Positions 27,790 to 36,815 of a DNA stretch of 64,000 nucleotides are shown piece by piece; position 1 is the first letter of the stretch; each line of letters starts with the position of its first letter. Position numbers and translations under genes: made by a program. The stretch lies in assembly GCA_963677655.1 (NCBI GenBank), contig OY782088.1. The stretch is one strand, 5' to 3'. This DNA comes from Saccharicrinis sp963677655 (GTDB taxonomy: Bacteria; Bacteroidota; Bacteroidia; Bacteroidales; Marinilabiliaceae). The notes below the pieces were generated by a model, which was given only the letters and a program-made list of their open reading frames with translations, did no database searches and was not told where the DNA came from.

Positions 27790-30132
27790 ATGAAGGCAGC
27801 CATTACTCTTCTGACAATTATTTGCTCTATTACTATAGCGCATGCTCAAAAGCTTACCATTCAAGGAACCATACAAGATGAAGGTGGCTATCCTTTAATA
27901 GGAGCCACTATTCACGTAAAAAACACTAGCAACGCCACTGTTACTGATATTGATGGCAAATACAAATTAACCATTAATAATGAAACGTTAACTACACTTG
28001 TTTTTTCTATGGTGGGCTGCTTAAAAAAAGAAATAGTATTTGATCAAGGAGTAAATTCACCTTTAAAATATGATGTTGTACTGAAGGCAGATCCAAACAC
28101 AACGCTTGATGAAGCAACAGTAATAGCAAAGTCTAACGTTAGACTCGTTGAAGAAACCGGCTTTAATGTAGTAGCTATTGATGCCAAACCATATCATAAC
28201 TCAGCTATTAACTTAACAGAGTTACTAAATCAAACTCCCGGAGTAAAAATAAAACAGGAAGGTGGTTTAGGTTCAGCTTCCGATATCACCATTAACGGGT
28301 TAAGTGGAAATCATGTTCGTGTATTTATTGATGGTATGCCAATGGATGCTATGAGTTCTTCTTTTCAGCTTAACAACCTACCTGTAAATATGGCCGAACG
28401 GATTGAAGTATACAAAGGAGTTGTTCCGGTTACCTTTGGTTCAGATGCACTAGGTGGGGCAATTAATATTGTAACTAAAAAAAGACCGGGAAGCTATATA
28501 GATGCATCTTATTCCTTTGGTTCTTTTAACACACACCTTACTTTTGTAAATGCTGGTTATACCTCAAAAAAAGGTTTCACAGCACAATTAAGTGCTTACC
28601 AAAATTACTCCGATAACAGCTATTATGTCGATGATGTAAGCGTTCTGGACTTTAACACAAACATATATACTGACCCTCAACGGGTAAAACGCTTTCACGA
28701 TACCTACCATAATGAAACAGTGATATTTAAAACAGGAGTGGTAAACAAAAAATTTGCCGATCAACTGTTGTTTGGTTTCACTTTTGGAAATGAATATAAG
28801 GAAATACAACACCCGGCTTATATCAATCCTGTATATGGAGATAAACATTATACTTCCAACACTATTATGCCGTCCTTTCTATATTCAAAAGATGACCTGT
28901 TTACCGAAAAGCTGGATGTTAACTTTGCCGCAAACTTTAATTTAGGAGAAGGACATAACGTAGATACCTCCTATTGGCAATATAATTGGTTGGGACAGCG
29001 TAGAGCATCTCCTTCTAAAGGCGAGGAATCTGCTTCTGATTATAAGTATAATGACAATAACGGAACCATAAACGCAGGCATTAATTACGAACCTTTTACA
29101 GGCCACCGACTTACAATAAACAATGTAACCAACCTATTTTCACGAGAAGGAGATGACATCTTAGATACCGACGATAAAACAAATGCCCGTCCCAGAACAT
29201 ATAACCGAAATATTTTAGGTATTGGATTGGGCAGCGAATTTAGTGACAAAATAAATACATCTGTATTTGTTAAACGATACTCTTATTATTCTTCGGCTTA
29301 TATAAATGTAAACTCTGCTAATGTCGAGAATTATCAAATGGTTTCTATGAATGGGAATAAATTGGGGTATGGATTTACACTAACCTATTTATTAAACCCT
29401 AATTTACAACTCAAAACCAACTATGAGTTAACCTCTCGTATGCCGGAAACCAAAGAAATATTTGGTCAGGTATTTTTAAGATACACGACCAATTTTGATT
29501 TAAAACCCGAATCGAGCGATAATTTTAACTTGGGTTTTCATTATAATCGACAAATAAATTCCGACAACTATTTTAGTACAGATGTTAACCTATTTTACCG
29601 CAGAACCAAGGATTTTATTAAAAGAACCCTAACCACAACTTTCGACGAGTCTTACGAAAATATTTCTATGGTAAGAACACCCGGTATCGATGCAGAACTA
29701 AGATATTCCTATAACAATCGTTTTACTTGTGGGGCAAATATTTCTTATCAAAGACCAATGAAATACGACCCTGAAAACGATCCTACACAGGTAAATGCAC
29801 TTGTTCCTAACGAACCCAACTTTTTTGGAAATGCCGACGGTCAATATTTCTTTAATGATATATGGCAAAAAGAAAGTAAGTTAAGTTTAAGATATACCAT
29901 CCAGTTTATATATGAATTTTTAAACGAATGGGATACCTATCAGTCAGCTGAAAAAAATCCTACACAATGGAACCATAGTTTAGGTATGGTTTACTCCTGG
30001 AAAAAAGGAAAGTACAACCTTTCCGTAGATGCTAAAAATATTTTTGATGCCAAACTATACGACAATTTTAGTCTTCAAAAACCGGGAAGAAGCTTCTCTG
30101 CCAAGTTTAGGTATTTCATTAATAAAATGTAG
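27790..30132 (+). CDS. TonB-dependent receptor, XusA-like siderophore type
   Basis: A 780-residue outer-membrane receptor. Signal peptide to AHAQ (residue 19), then a CarboxypepD_reg-like domain (TIQGTIQDEGGYPLIGATIH, to about residue 95), a plug (about 115-235, with NLTELLNQTPGVKIKQEGG, VRVFIDGMPMDAMS, GSDALGGAINIVTKK) and a 22-strand barrel ending in the aromatic-rich GRSFSAKFRYFINKM. Its length is that of siderophore receptors (FepA/CirA class), clearly shorter than the roughly 1000 residues of SusC-type nutrient receptors, and no SusD follows. The gene 31 bases downstream encodes a DUF4374 lipoprotein. This pair matches XusA and XusB of the Bacteroides xenosiderophore system, in which the receptor imports ferric enterobactin-type compounds captured by the lipoprotein. 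Ligand here is inferred. Confidence 0.9.
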   Translation: MKAAITLLTIICSITIAHAQKLTIQGTIQDEGGYPLIGATIHVKNTSNATVTDIDGKYKLTINNETLTTLVFSMVGCLKKEIVFDQGVNSPLKYDVVLKADPNTTLDEATVIAKSNVRLVEETGFNVVAIDAKPYHNSAINLTELLNQTPGVKIKQEGGLGSASDITINGLSGNHVRVFIDGMPMDAMSSSFQLNNLPVNMAERIEVYKGVVPVTFGSDALGGAINIVTKKRPGSYIDASYSFGSFNTHLTFVNAGYTSKKGFTAQLSAYQNYSDNSYYVDDVSVLDFNTNIYTDPQRVKRFHDTYHNETVIFKTGVVNKKFADQLLFGFTFGNEYKEIQHPAYINPVYGDKHYTSNTIMPSFLYSKDDLFTEKLDVNFAANFNLGEGHNVDTSYWQYNWLGQRRASPSKGEESASDYKYNDNNGTINAGINYEPFTGHRLTINNVTNLFSREGDDILDTDDKTNARPRTYNRNILGIGLGSEFSDKINTSVFVKRYSYYSSAYINVNSANVENYQMVSMNGNKLGYGFTLTYLLNPNLQLKTNYELTSRMPETKEIFGQVFLRYTTNFDLKPESSDNFNLGFHYNRQINSDNYFSTDVNLFYRRTKDFIKRTLTTTFDESYENISMVRTPGIDAELRYSYNNRFTCGANISYQRPMKYDPENDPTQVNALVPNEPNFFGNADGQYFFNDIWQKESKLSLRYTIQFIYEFLNEWDTYQSAEKNPTQWNHSLGMVYSWKKGKYNLSVDAKNIFDAKLYDNFSLQKPGRSFSAKFRYFINKM

Positions 30133-30163
30133 AGTAATTAATAATATAAATAAAGATAACATT

Positions 30164-31438
30164 ATGAAATTTAAGAACTTATATTTCAATCTTATGGTGG
30201 CAGCTTTGCTTACAATGCTACCATTAACATCTTGTGAAGATGATGGTAATGACAATGAAAGCGAAAGCAATGTAGAGAGTAAATATATTGTAGTTGCTTC
30301 TTCTGGTGAAAACGATTATCTGGTTACAGGCAATGCTGTAGTTAAAGACAGTACCTTTGATGCGACTTCTGCCGATGCCCTGCAATCTGCAGGTAGTAGC
30401 TTTTGGACATTTGTAAATGATAAGGTAGCTTATGGTTTCTTGTACAATTCTACAGAAGCAGGGGTTACTGGCTCATACATTTTAAATAGCGATGGTACTA
30501 TTAGCCAACGTAATGAACTTGGTTTGGAAGTTTCTGTGCATACCAAAGGAATAGTTGGTGACAAACTAATAGTAGCTTATTCTGACAGACTAAGAGATTT
30601 AACAACAACAAATTATGCTTATTTCTACGAAATAGATCCGGAAACAGATGCATCAACACTTTACTCAATAGATAGTAAAGATATGTTAGAGGAAGGAGAA
30701 TCTGGTTACATTACTGATATTGCTGAATACGAAGGCTATATGATTGCAGGTGCACGAAGCATTAACTCTTCAAGTTTTACTTCAGATTACCTGAACAATA
30801 CTTATGTTGTGGTTTTTAATTCTGACTATAGTATAAAACAAGTTATTAAAGATGAAGGAAGAACAGGTTTTGTAGCAGGACAAAAATACTCGCAAGGTTT
30901 AACAGGTCTTGAGGTTGTTGATGATGGAGATCTTTATGTGTTCTCTTCAGGACAAACCAATTATGTTGTAGCAGAATCTCTTATTATCCCATCAGGTATT
31001 CTTAAAATTAATGCCGGAGATTTTGAGTTCGATGAGGACTATTTCTATAATATAACAGAAGCATCAGGAGGTTATAATCTGTTTAGATCTTATTATATGG
31101 GCGGAACAACTTTTGTTTTATCAATGTATCCTGGAAAGGGATCAGATGCAACTTTTGGTGTTGATGCAGACCGTTTTGCAGTTGTTGATGTAGCTACAGA
31201 ATCGTTTAGCTGGGTAAGCAATTTCCCAACGGCATCAGGCATTGAAGATGACCCATTTTATGTAGGCGAACCATTTATTGATTCTGACAATAATCAGCTG
31301 GTTGTTCCGGTAATTACTTCCGACAATGAAAACTACTTGTACACTATTAATCCTGAAACATCTATTGCAACCATGGGTGCTAAAGTAGTTGCTGAAGGAG
31401 TAAGTGCAATTGGTGTTCTTACAGCAGAAGAAGAGTAA
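30164..31438 (+). CDS. DUF4374 surface lipoprotein, XusB-like siderophore-binding
   Basis: A 424-residue lipoprotein. Start chosen at 30164, 31 bases after the receptor stop, because MKFKNLYFNLMVAALLTMLP leads into the lipobox LTSC (Cys24). An upstream in-frame ATG at 30029 would overlap the receptor gene and add no signal. The cysteine is followed by Glu-Asp-Asp, an acidic tract like the Bacteroidota surface-export signal, so the protein is probably on the outer face. The rest is a repetitive all-beta protein (about seven blades, for example YIVVASSGENDYLVT, SGYITDIAEYEGYMIAG, FAVVDVATESFSWVSNF) that fits DUF4374. In Bacteroides XusB, a protein of this family binds ferric siderophores and delivers them to XusA. 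Followed by a strong terminator, so receptor and lipoprotein form a two-gene operon. Confidence 0.88.
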   Translation: MKFKNLYFNLMVAALLTMLPLTSCEDDGNDNESESNVESKYIVVASSGENDYLVTGNAVVKDSTFDATSADALQSAGSSFWTFVNDKVAYGFLYNSTEAGVTGSYILNSDGTISQRNELGLEVSVHTKGIVGDKLIVAYSDRLRDLTTTNYAYFYEIDPETDASTLYSIDSKDMLEEGESGYITDIAEYEGYMIAGARSINSSSFTSDYLNNTYVVVFNSDYSIKQVIKDEGRTGFVAGQKYSQGLTGLEVVDDGDLYVFSSGQTNYVVAESLIIPSGILKINAGDFEFDEDYFYNITEASGGYNLFRSYYMGGTTFVLSMYPGKGSDATFGVDADRFAVVDVATESFSWVSNFPTASGIEDDPFYVGEPFIDSDNNQLVVPVITSDNENYLYTINPETSIATMGAKVVAEGVSAIGVLTAEEE

Positions 31439-32108
31439 AATATTAAATAAGTTTATACTAAAAATAAAACTCCGGTCGAAAATACGATCGGAGTTTTTTA
31501 TTACCCTCACTCCTGCCCTCAATAAAAAGTATATTTCTACTCTTTAGCAGGTTCAACATTGGCCATAGTCAGTGAATCAGAAATCAAGATTACTGTGACA
31601 ATTAAAATTTGTTTTCGATTTAGTGTAACAAGTTTAAACGATTTCCGTCAAACAATCGTGGCTTTTTATGAAAAGTGGGTATAGCCTTGAATTATTGCGA
31701 AAAGTAAGGGCAGATTCAAGGTTACTTGAGTTATGCCATACGCAGCAATAATGATAGAATCGGTTTTTCTTACCTTTTGGGGATCAAGACAACTTGGCTT
31801 TGCCTAATCAGGAAAGCAAATAAAAATTAAAATTAGCTGAATAAAAAAAGTAGTCTGGTTTGCATGAAGCGCCTTAATGTTCAAAAGGACATCTATATAC
31901 TCATTTACTATAAATTGAAAGCCGTAAACCAGCTATCCTCCTAATAAAGAAGGATAACCGATTCTCATAACTTACAATACTTTACCTATACAAAACCTCA
32001 TTTTTTAGCACTTAAGGGCGAAGTACCCATTTAAAGAATTATTTAAGACAGCTCTGTATTACCCTATATATTTAACCCTGAATATTTGATTAAATACATA
32101 TTGCAGAA
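31439..32108. other. Convergent intergenic region, XusB-like to PepSY genes
   Basis: Apart from the terminator at its left end, this 670-base stretch shows no gene. Short fragments look faintly protein-like but carry stops in every frame. It separates two convergent transcription units. Confidence 0.5.
31466..31499 (+). terminator. Intrinsic terminator of the receptor-lipoprotein operon
   Basis: AAAACTCCGGTCG (31466-31478) and CGATCGGAGTTTT (31485-31497) make a 13-bp stem with one G-U pair and a 6-base loop, followed by further T. It lies 27 bases past the stop of the DUF4374 gene. Confidence 0.88.
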
Positions 32109-32130
32109 ACAAGCTTTAACTAAAGCTTGT
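32109..32130 (-). terminator. Hairpin after the PepSY gene
   Basis: ACAAGCTTTA (32109-32118) and TAAAGCTTGT (32121-32130) are perfectly complementary. On the minus strand the hairpin begins 12 bases after the stop at 32143 and is followed by TTT. Probable weak terminator. Confidence 0.55.
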
Positions 32131-32142
32131 AAAATCAAAAAA

Positions 32143-33273
32143 CTATATTATTAATGCTTGTTTGTTTTTCTTTTGTTTCTTTCTTCTATTTAGCCACATA
32201 ATAAAACCTGTAACCGGTAACGAAGACGCTATTAATCCTGCTAGAAAAGTAATTATTTTACCAAATAATCCCATATAGTTACCCAAGTGCAGACTCCAGT
32301 AAACATCTTCCACTTTTTTATTCATTTTAAATTCCATGGGTAAATCTACTGCTTCACCGGTATGTTTATCGTAGGCAAGATACACTCCATCCATTGCACT
32401 TTTTATACCTATTTTATTAGACATGGTAATAATATAATAATCCCATGTATCTAACCTGAATGTTAAAAATTTCAATTGGTTTTTATCAGGATATTTAGCA
32501 AATGCGTGGTCAATAGAACTATTGATTGGTGACAATGTCATAGTTGAATCTTTTTCAGATTTAACTAGCAAACTGTTCACTTGAATGGAAGAGTCTCCTC
32601 CAAAAGTATTTTTCGTAAAGGAGGCCAAAGGTTTAAAGGCTATTAATAAACCTGTTGTAACTATAACAATACAAACTCCTAAAGAATAAAATCCCAAAAC
32701 ATTATGCAAATCATAATTAATTCTCTTTGCATTTGCTGTCCACTTTACAGTAAATGATGCCTTTCTATGTTTTCTATCCCATTTTTTGGGCCACCATAAA
32801 ATAAGTCCCGTTAATAATGCTATTAAAAATATGATGGTTGTAATATCAATAATCCATTCTCCAATACCATGTAGCATTAAAGAATGGTGCAGGTGCGCTA
32901 CAACATAAAAGAAATATATAGTAGGATCATCTTTTAATATTTCACCTGTATACTGATCTATATATACCATACGAAGGCCTTCTTCTTTGCTAAAACTATT
33001 AAACCTGACACTTCTGTCTGGATCACGATAACAAACCATGTAACTTGGTTGCATACGTTTAGGAAAAGCTTCCTTAATAATTTTAATCAATTCTTCGGTT
33101 GGTAATTTTTCTTCTTTAACCTGTTTAACATACCTGGCATCTCCGGCAGAAAGGTCAACAATTTCATCACTGAAAACAAATATAGTTCCGGTAATACACA
33201 CAAAAAACACCAATGGTGCTGTTATCAATCCCAACCATAGATGGATTTTACCAATTAATTCCTTTAAAGTCAT
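32143..33273 (-). CDS. PepSY-associated inner-membrane protein, XusC-like
   Basis: A 376-residue inner-membrane protein of the PepSY_TM family. Four membrane segments: HLWLGLITAPLVFFVCITGT (about 11-35), TTIIFLIALLTGLILWW (about 145-165), YSLGVCIVIVTTGLLIAF (about 190-215) and the C-terminal IITFLAGLIASSLPVTGFIM (about 335-360). Paired histidines near the membrane faces (HLWLG, HLHHSL, HNVLG, HLGN) resemble heme or iron-reductase ligands of the family. A PepSY-like periplasmic domain follows helix 1 (LIKIIKEAFPKRM, VYIDQYTGEIL). Family members are tied to siderophore uptake and are thought to reduce or release iron at the inner membrane; XusC of Bacteroides is one. Only 10 bases separate it from the upstream esterase gene, so both form one operon, convergent with the XusAB-like pair. 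Confidence 0.88.
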   Translation of the reverse strand: MTLKELIGKIHLWLGLITAPLVFFVCITGTIFVFSDEIVDLSAGDARYVKQVKEEKLPTEELIKIIKEAFPKRMQPSYMVCYRDPDRSVRFNSFSKEEGLRMVYIDQYTGEILKDDPTIYFFYVVAHLHHSLMLHGIGEWIIDITTIIFLIALLTGLILWWPKKWDRKHRKASFTVKWTANAKRINYDLHNVLGFYSLGVCIVIVTTGLLIAFKPLASFTKNTFGGDSSIQVNSLLVKSEKDSTMTLSPINSSIDHAFAKYPDKNQLKFLTFRLDTWDYYIITMSNKIGIKSAMDGVYLAYDKHTGEAVDLPMEFKMNKKVEDVYWSLHLGNYMGLFGKIITFLAGLIASSLPVTGFIMWLNRRKKQKKNKQALII

Positions 33274-33283
33274 ATTTTTATTT

Positions 33284-34471
33284 TTATTGATTGTTATTTA
33301 ATTTTTCAGAAAGAGTGGGAATAACGATAGTAGCATCAAGGGATTTTGCTAACTGAAATTGTTCTGCAGCCATATCGGCTTTATTCATTTTTAAGTATAA
33401 CTTACCTAAGTTTAAATAAGCATATGCACTTTTGGGGTAGTTTTGTATATTGAGTTGGAGTAATTTTTCAGCACTTTCTATTTCTTGGCGTAATAAACAA
33501 TAATCAGCAATTCCTTTCACCAGTTTTTCAGAAGGAACGAGTTTAAAATGAAGGCTATCACTAACAGAATTATAGTGTTTTGTTAGAATATCAGGGTTGC
33601 CGGGTATTTCTTTCACGGGCAAACAAATTCCCTGGTAAATATATCGTAGCGCATTATAACAGGCAGGTAAAAATATGGTTCCATGATCTTCATTTGAAAA
33701 ATATTCAAATTTGTATCGCAAACCTCTTTCTTTAAAGGCTCCAAGTATTCCTTCCTTATATTCAAGAATAGATTGAGAATGTCGAAACCGGTCTTTCTGC
33801 TGCTCTTGATTAAATGCCATAGATAAATACAAACACTTACCATTAAGGTTTAATGAATTCTGTTTTTTAAATGCTGATTTATACAAAGTCATATCATCCC
33901 ACCAAATACTTGGATCATGAACGATATAGGCATTAAAACAACTCGGCCGTTCCTGTAAAGCATACAAGGTGAATAGTCCCCCAAATGAGTGACCATTCAG
34001 AATTCGATAATTATTTGTTCTATACTTTGAGTCAACAAAAGGTATAAGTTCATTCTCTATAAACGATAAGAAATTATCAGCTCCGCCGCTGGTTGTATGT
34101 ATTTTTTTACCGGAATGGATTACAGCACTATTGGTAGGAGTTAAATCTCTTGATCGATCAGTATTGGTTATACCCACAATAATCATTTCAGGCATATAAT
34201 TGTATAATCCACCTGTTAAAGCTTCTCGAACAGCAACCATAGAGAAAAAATGATAGTCAGGATCTAACAAATACAGTACAGGATATGATGATTGCACATA
34301 TAAACTATCATGATACGATCTTGGCAACGAAACCCAAAGTTCCCTTTCCTCATCAAGAATTTCTGAATATAATCCAACCTTATTTCCAACTATAATATCC
34401 TGTGCCTGAATGGCTATAGAAGAAAAAACAAATGAAATTACTAATGAAATTTTTATTAATACACTTTGCAT
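33284..34471 (-). CDS. Exported siderophore-type esterase (Fes/IroE-like) with TPR tail
   Basis: A 395-residue alpha/beta hydrolase of the putative esterase family (PF00756), which includes the IroE and Fes-like enterobactin hydrolases. ATG at 34471 is chosen over the TTG one codon earlier. A signal peptide runs to residue about 24 (IAIQAQ), so it acts in the periplasm or outside. The core has VLYLLDPDYHFF, the nucleophile elbow NGHSFGG (Ser162), an acidic residue in the segment after HDPSIWWDD, and the catalytic His in NEDHGTIF. Residues about 325-385 form two TPR repeats (AYAYLNLGKLYLKMNKADMA). The gene overlaps the regulatory span of the PepSY gene, 10 bases upstream of it. With the XusAB-like pair opposite, hydrolysis of the tri-ester siderophore backbone to free iron is the likely role (inference). 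Confidence 0.85.
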   Translation of the reverse strand: MQSVLIKISLVISFVFSSIAIQAQDIIVGNKVGLYSEILDEERELWVSLPRSYHDSLYVQSSYPVLYLLDPDYHFFSMVAVREALTGGLYNYMPEMIIVGITNTDRSRDLTPTNSAVIHSGKKIHTTSGGADNFLSFIENELIPFVDSKYRTNNYRILNGHSFGGLFTLYALQERPSCFNAYIVHDPSIWWDDMTLYKSAFKKQNSLNLNGKCLYLSMAFNQEQQKDRFRHSQSILEYKEGILGAFKERGLRYKFEYFSNEDHGTIFLPACYNALRYIYQGICLPVKEIPGNPDILTKHYNSVSDSLHFKLVPSEKLVKGIADYCLLRQEIESAEKLLQLNIQNYPKSAYAYLNLGKLYLKMNKADMAAEQFQLAKSLDATIVIPTLSEKLNNNQ

Positions 34472-34493
34472 CAAAACACTTAATTTAATTGTA

Positions 34494-34514
34494 TATATCG
34501 TTTTAAACGATATA
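34494..34514. promoter_or_regulatory. Palindromic operator candidate upstream of the esterase gene
   Basis: TATATCGTTT (34494-34503) and AAACGATATA (34505-34514) are perfect 10-bp arms around a single base. The palindrome is 23 bases upstream of the esterase ATG, where a repressor would overlap the promoter. The sequence is not a Fur box. No second copy was seen near the XusA-like promoter. Confidence 0.5.
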
Positions 34515-34618
34515 GTTATGATTATAAATAAAGGTTTTGAAAATAGCGTAACTACTCAAATACTACAATCCCTAATCATAGTGATTTAAACAGTCATTAT
34601 TCAAGGTTTATAAGTTTT

Positions 34619-35161
34619 TTATTTGCCCAAACCAGAATCTGACATCCTGTTTAACCTATAACCTTTCTTTTCTAATACATTGCCCATAATTATTCCAACA
34701 AATAATAATAATGGTGCAGTTGAGAGTAAGCGTGTTATTGTAAATGGCAGTCCTAAAAAACTTATTTCAAATATGGTTAATGGAATGCGAAATATTCCTG
34801 CAAATCCCAGGTATGTAAATATCACTTTTAACGATGCCCCCTTTTTGTGTAAAGTTTCGGCCATAGGAAATGCAACGAACAATCCTCCAACAGAAAAGCC
34901 AGCCAACAGCATAACCCATAAATAACCTTTAATTCCGCTTTTGTCGCCAAGATGATTAATAACCGTTTCCTTTTTTACCCAAACTTCAAACAAACCAATA
35001 AGGATAAATGCACAAGGCAATATTTTTAACATTTCAATTAATACACTCATAAAAGCATGTCCACTTTCTTCCCCTTTCGGATAATCCAGAACATAAGAAA
35101 TTCCAACAAAAAGCAGGAACATTAAGAAGAGTATTATATTTATTAGTTTTGAATTCTTCAT
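34619..35161 (-). CDS. Half-size permease subunit (ArsP_1/UPF0718-like), partner B
   Basis: A 180-residue membrane protein with about five hydrophobic segments. It resembles one half of the roughly 320-residue predicted permeases of the ArsP_1 / COG0701 class. Key block HLGDKSGIKG, then SVGGLFVAFPMAETLHKKGAS and FEISFLG. These align with the gene directly upstream (YIGRDSGLRG, VMPGFAAFPLCAALKKVG, LEKRFLG), so the two are paralogous halves that probably pair into one transporter. The genes are 5 bases apart. Substrate is unknown. The downstream neighbours (siderophore esterase, PepSY protein) are on the same strand after 147 bases, so a metal or siderophore-related role is possible but unproven. 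Confidence 0.82.
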   Translation of the reverse strand: MKNSKLINIILFLMFLLFVGISYVLDYPKGEESGHAFMSVLIEMLKILPCAFILIGLFEVWVKKETVINHLGDKSGIKGYLWVMLLAGFSVGGLFVAFPMAETLHKKGASLKVIFTYLGFAGIFRIPLTIFEISFLGLPFTITRLLSTAPLLLFVGIIMGNVLEKKGYRLNRMSDSGLGK

Positions 35162-35166
35162 AACAG

Positions 35167-35646
35167 TTATTCCCCAAAAACAATTTTAAAAATTAAAGTT
35201 GCAAGAATACAAATCAATAAACAAAGTATATTTCTGGTGAGAGCTACTGAAAAACCAAGAAATCTCTTTTCCAAAGGAAAGGTAACTATACCAACATTCA
35301 TTAAGGAAAGACTAAAAGCACCTAAGATATAAAGTGGGATACCAACTTTTTTTAACGCTGCGCATAATGGAAATGCAGCAAAACCAGGCATCACCGATAC
35401 ACTTCCCAATCCTAATGAAATACCGATACCTCTTAATCCCGAGTCACGGCCAATGTAATCCTGAATAAATTGGGGAGAAATATAAGTAACCAGCAATGCA
35501 AATCCAATCATGACAATTAGAAACAACGAAATAATGCTATTAAACTTTTTTGTAGCTCTAATTAAGGCTTCTCTGGTTTTTGCTTTACTTTTTATAAGTG
35601 ATAAAATCAATAACACCGCTGTCAGAATCCATATTAGGTAATTCAT
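35167..35646 (-). CDS. Half-size permease subunit (ArsP_1/UPF0718-like), partner A
   Basis: A 159-residue membrane protein with about five hydrophobic segments, starting MNYLIWILTAVLLILSLI. It is the first gene of a pair; the second begins 5 bases downstream. Visible repeats shared with the partner are the (G/K)xSGxxG loop (GRDSGLRG), the FAAFPLCAALKKVG segment and the LEKRFLG end. Full-length ArsP-type permeases contain two such halves in a single chain, so this organism keeps them as separate subunits. No cysteine metal site of the ArsP kind is visible, so arsenic transport is not supported. Promoter DNA must lie just upstream of 35646. Confidence 0.82.
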   Translation of the reverse strand: MNYLIWILTAVLLILSLIKSKAKTREALIRATKKFNSIISLFLIVMIGFALLVTYISPQFIQDYIGRDSGLRGIGISLGLGSVSVMPGFAAFPLCAALKKVGIPLYILGAFSLSLMNVGIVTFPLEKRFLGFSVALTRNILCLLICILATLIFKIVFGE

Positions 35647-35781
35647 TTATACAAAAGTTGAAGTTAATGGTATAAATGTAAGCAATTGATGTGATAAACT
35701 AACAGGATTACAATTGAACTAATTATTATTTAGGCACAATCCTTTTAAGTATTTCTCTTTATCGTTTTCTTCAAATACAAA

Positions 35782-36021
35782 TTAAAATTTACCCCTAACA
35801 CTATCTAACTTCTGCCAACCAAGCTTTAACAAATCATGGTTTAATGATGAATACTTTACTCTTAAATTATATGGCCTGATTAACTTTTCTACGCTTAAAT
35901 ACACAATCAGTTCTTTTTCTAATACATTAAAAGCAATACCATTAAAACACAATAAGTAAGTAAATCCTTCTATCGAAAAATTACTTGGCTTTGCGTTTAC
36001 GATAATACATATCCGGTTTGT
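35782..36021 (-). pseudogene. Start-less coding relic of unknown family
   Basis: A minus-strand frame of 79 codons between stops, without an ATG, has coding-like composition: it reads KPSNFSIEGFTYLLCFNG, then IAFNVLEKELIVYLSVEK and ends NHDLLKLGWQKLDSVRGKF. A short real gene starting from TTG or ATT is possible, but the lack of a normal start and of a signal suggests the end of a decayed gene. I do not recognise the family. Confidence 0.35.
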
Positions 36022-36136
36022 TTAGTAGTAATCCGGATACATTACCTAAATCATATAAAAACAAAAATAGGTATTGATACTTTTATAAATTAATAGATCT
36101 TTATGTTTGTTTTGTTGTTAAGTAACAATAACTAAT

Positions 36137-36436
36137 TTATACATGGTCTGCAATACTAATATCTTCAGTATTAAATCCATTCTGAATCATTCTATTTATT
36201 TGATCCTGTGAAAATTGATCTTTTACAAGAATATTAGCTTTTATAGACCCAAATGAACAAATCCCAGTCTCGTAGTTTGTACGTATTTCATTTTCATCAT
36301 CCCAAACTGGTTCAACAACAACAAATTCACCATATTGAAAATAACTTAATGAATTTTTTTTGAAAAGAATAGATACGGCTCTGTCTGCCTTTGTTCCTCT
36401 TTCATAAATAAACTCCTTTGTATAAATAGCTTCCAT
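36137..36436 (-). CDS. Small hypothetical protein (99 aa)
   Basis: ATG at 36436 opens a 99-residue acidic protein (MEAIYTKEFIYERGTKADRA ... ISIADHV) without signal peptide, membrane segment or cysteine cluster. It has an alternating beta/alpha look: IYTKEFIYER, VSILFKKNSLSYFQYGEF, VVVEPVWDD, then a C-terminal helix with SQDQINRMIQNGF. Residue usage is normal for the genome, which supports a real gene. I do not recognise the family. It stands alone between the permease pair and the GH3 gene with non-coding DNA on both sides. Confidence 0.6.
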   Translation of the reverse strand: MEAIYTKEFIYERGTKADRAVSILFKKNSLSYFQYGEFVVVEPVWDDENEIRTNYETGICSFGSIKANILVKDQFSQDQINRMIQNGFNTEDISIADHV

Positions 36437-36815
36437 CTTAAAATATTAATATTTGAGAAACATAAATTTATATATTAAACATAGAACAAACGATTAAGTT
36501 ATATTAACATTTCACTATTTTATCCTTAATATTTCTTTAAATAACTATAGCTTTTAAATACAATAAGTATATAGAATACAGCTTTAATTAAATAAATCGT
36601 ATTAACATTTTTTTCTTTTTCAAATTTACAAACCCGGCATCCTAAAGTCAATACAACTTTAGTTATTGAGTGATAATTTTTCGGCATCATTTTTTAATGA
36701 TGCTGCGAACAGAAATAGCATAAAAAACCGACACCAAAAAAGTGCCGGATTCATAAAACTTAAATCTAATTCTTAGGTAAAGAATTAAAGAAATAGCATC
36801 TATTACTAAAACAAG
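36437..36815. other. Intergenic region upstream of the 99-aa gene
   Basis: About 380 AT-rich bases with no gene. A short imperfect hairpin around 36727-36745 (CCGACACC...GTGCCGG) is the only structure seen. It should hold the promoter of the 99-residue gene. Confidence 0.45.

Noticed and set aside
27640..27790. Fur box upstream of the XusA-like gene
   Set aside because: No GATAATGATAATCATTATC-like sequence was found; iron control is suggested only by gene content.
30029..30163. N-terminal extension of the DUF4374 lipoprotein
   Set aside because: It overlaps the end of the receptor gene in another frame and lies before a clear lipoprotein signal.
35167..35646. Arsenic permease assignment of the half-size permeases
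   Set aside because: No metal-binding cysteines and no ars genes nearby; only the general permease class is supported.
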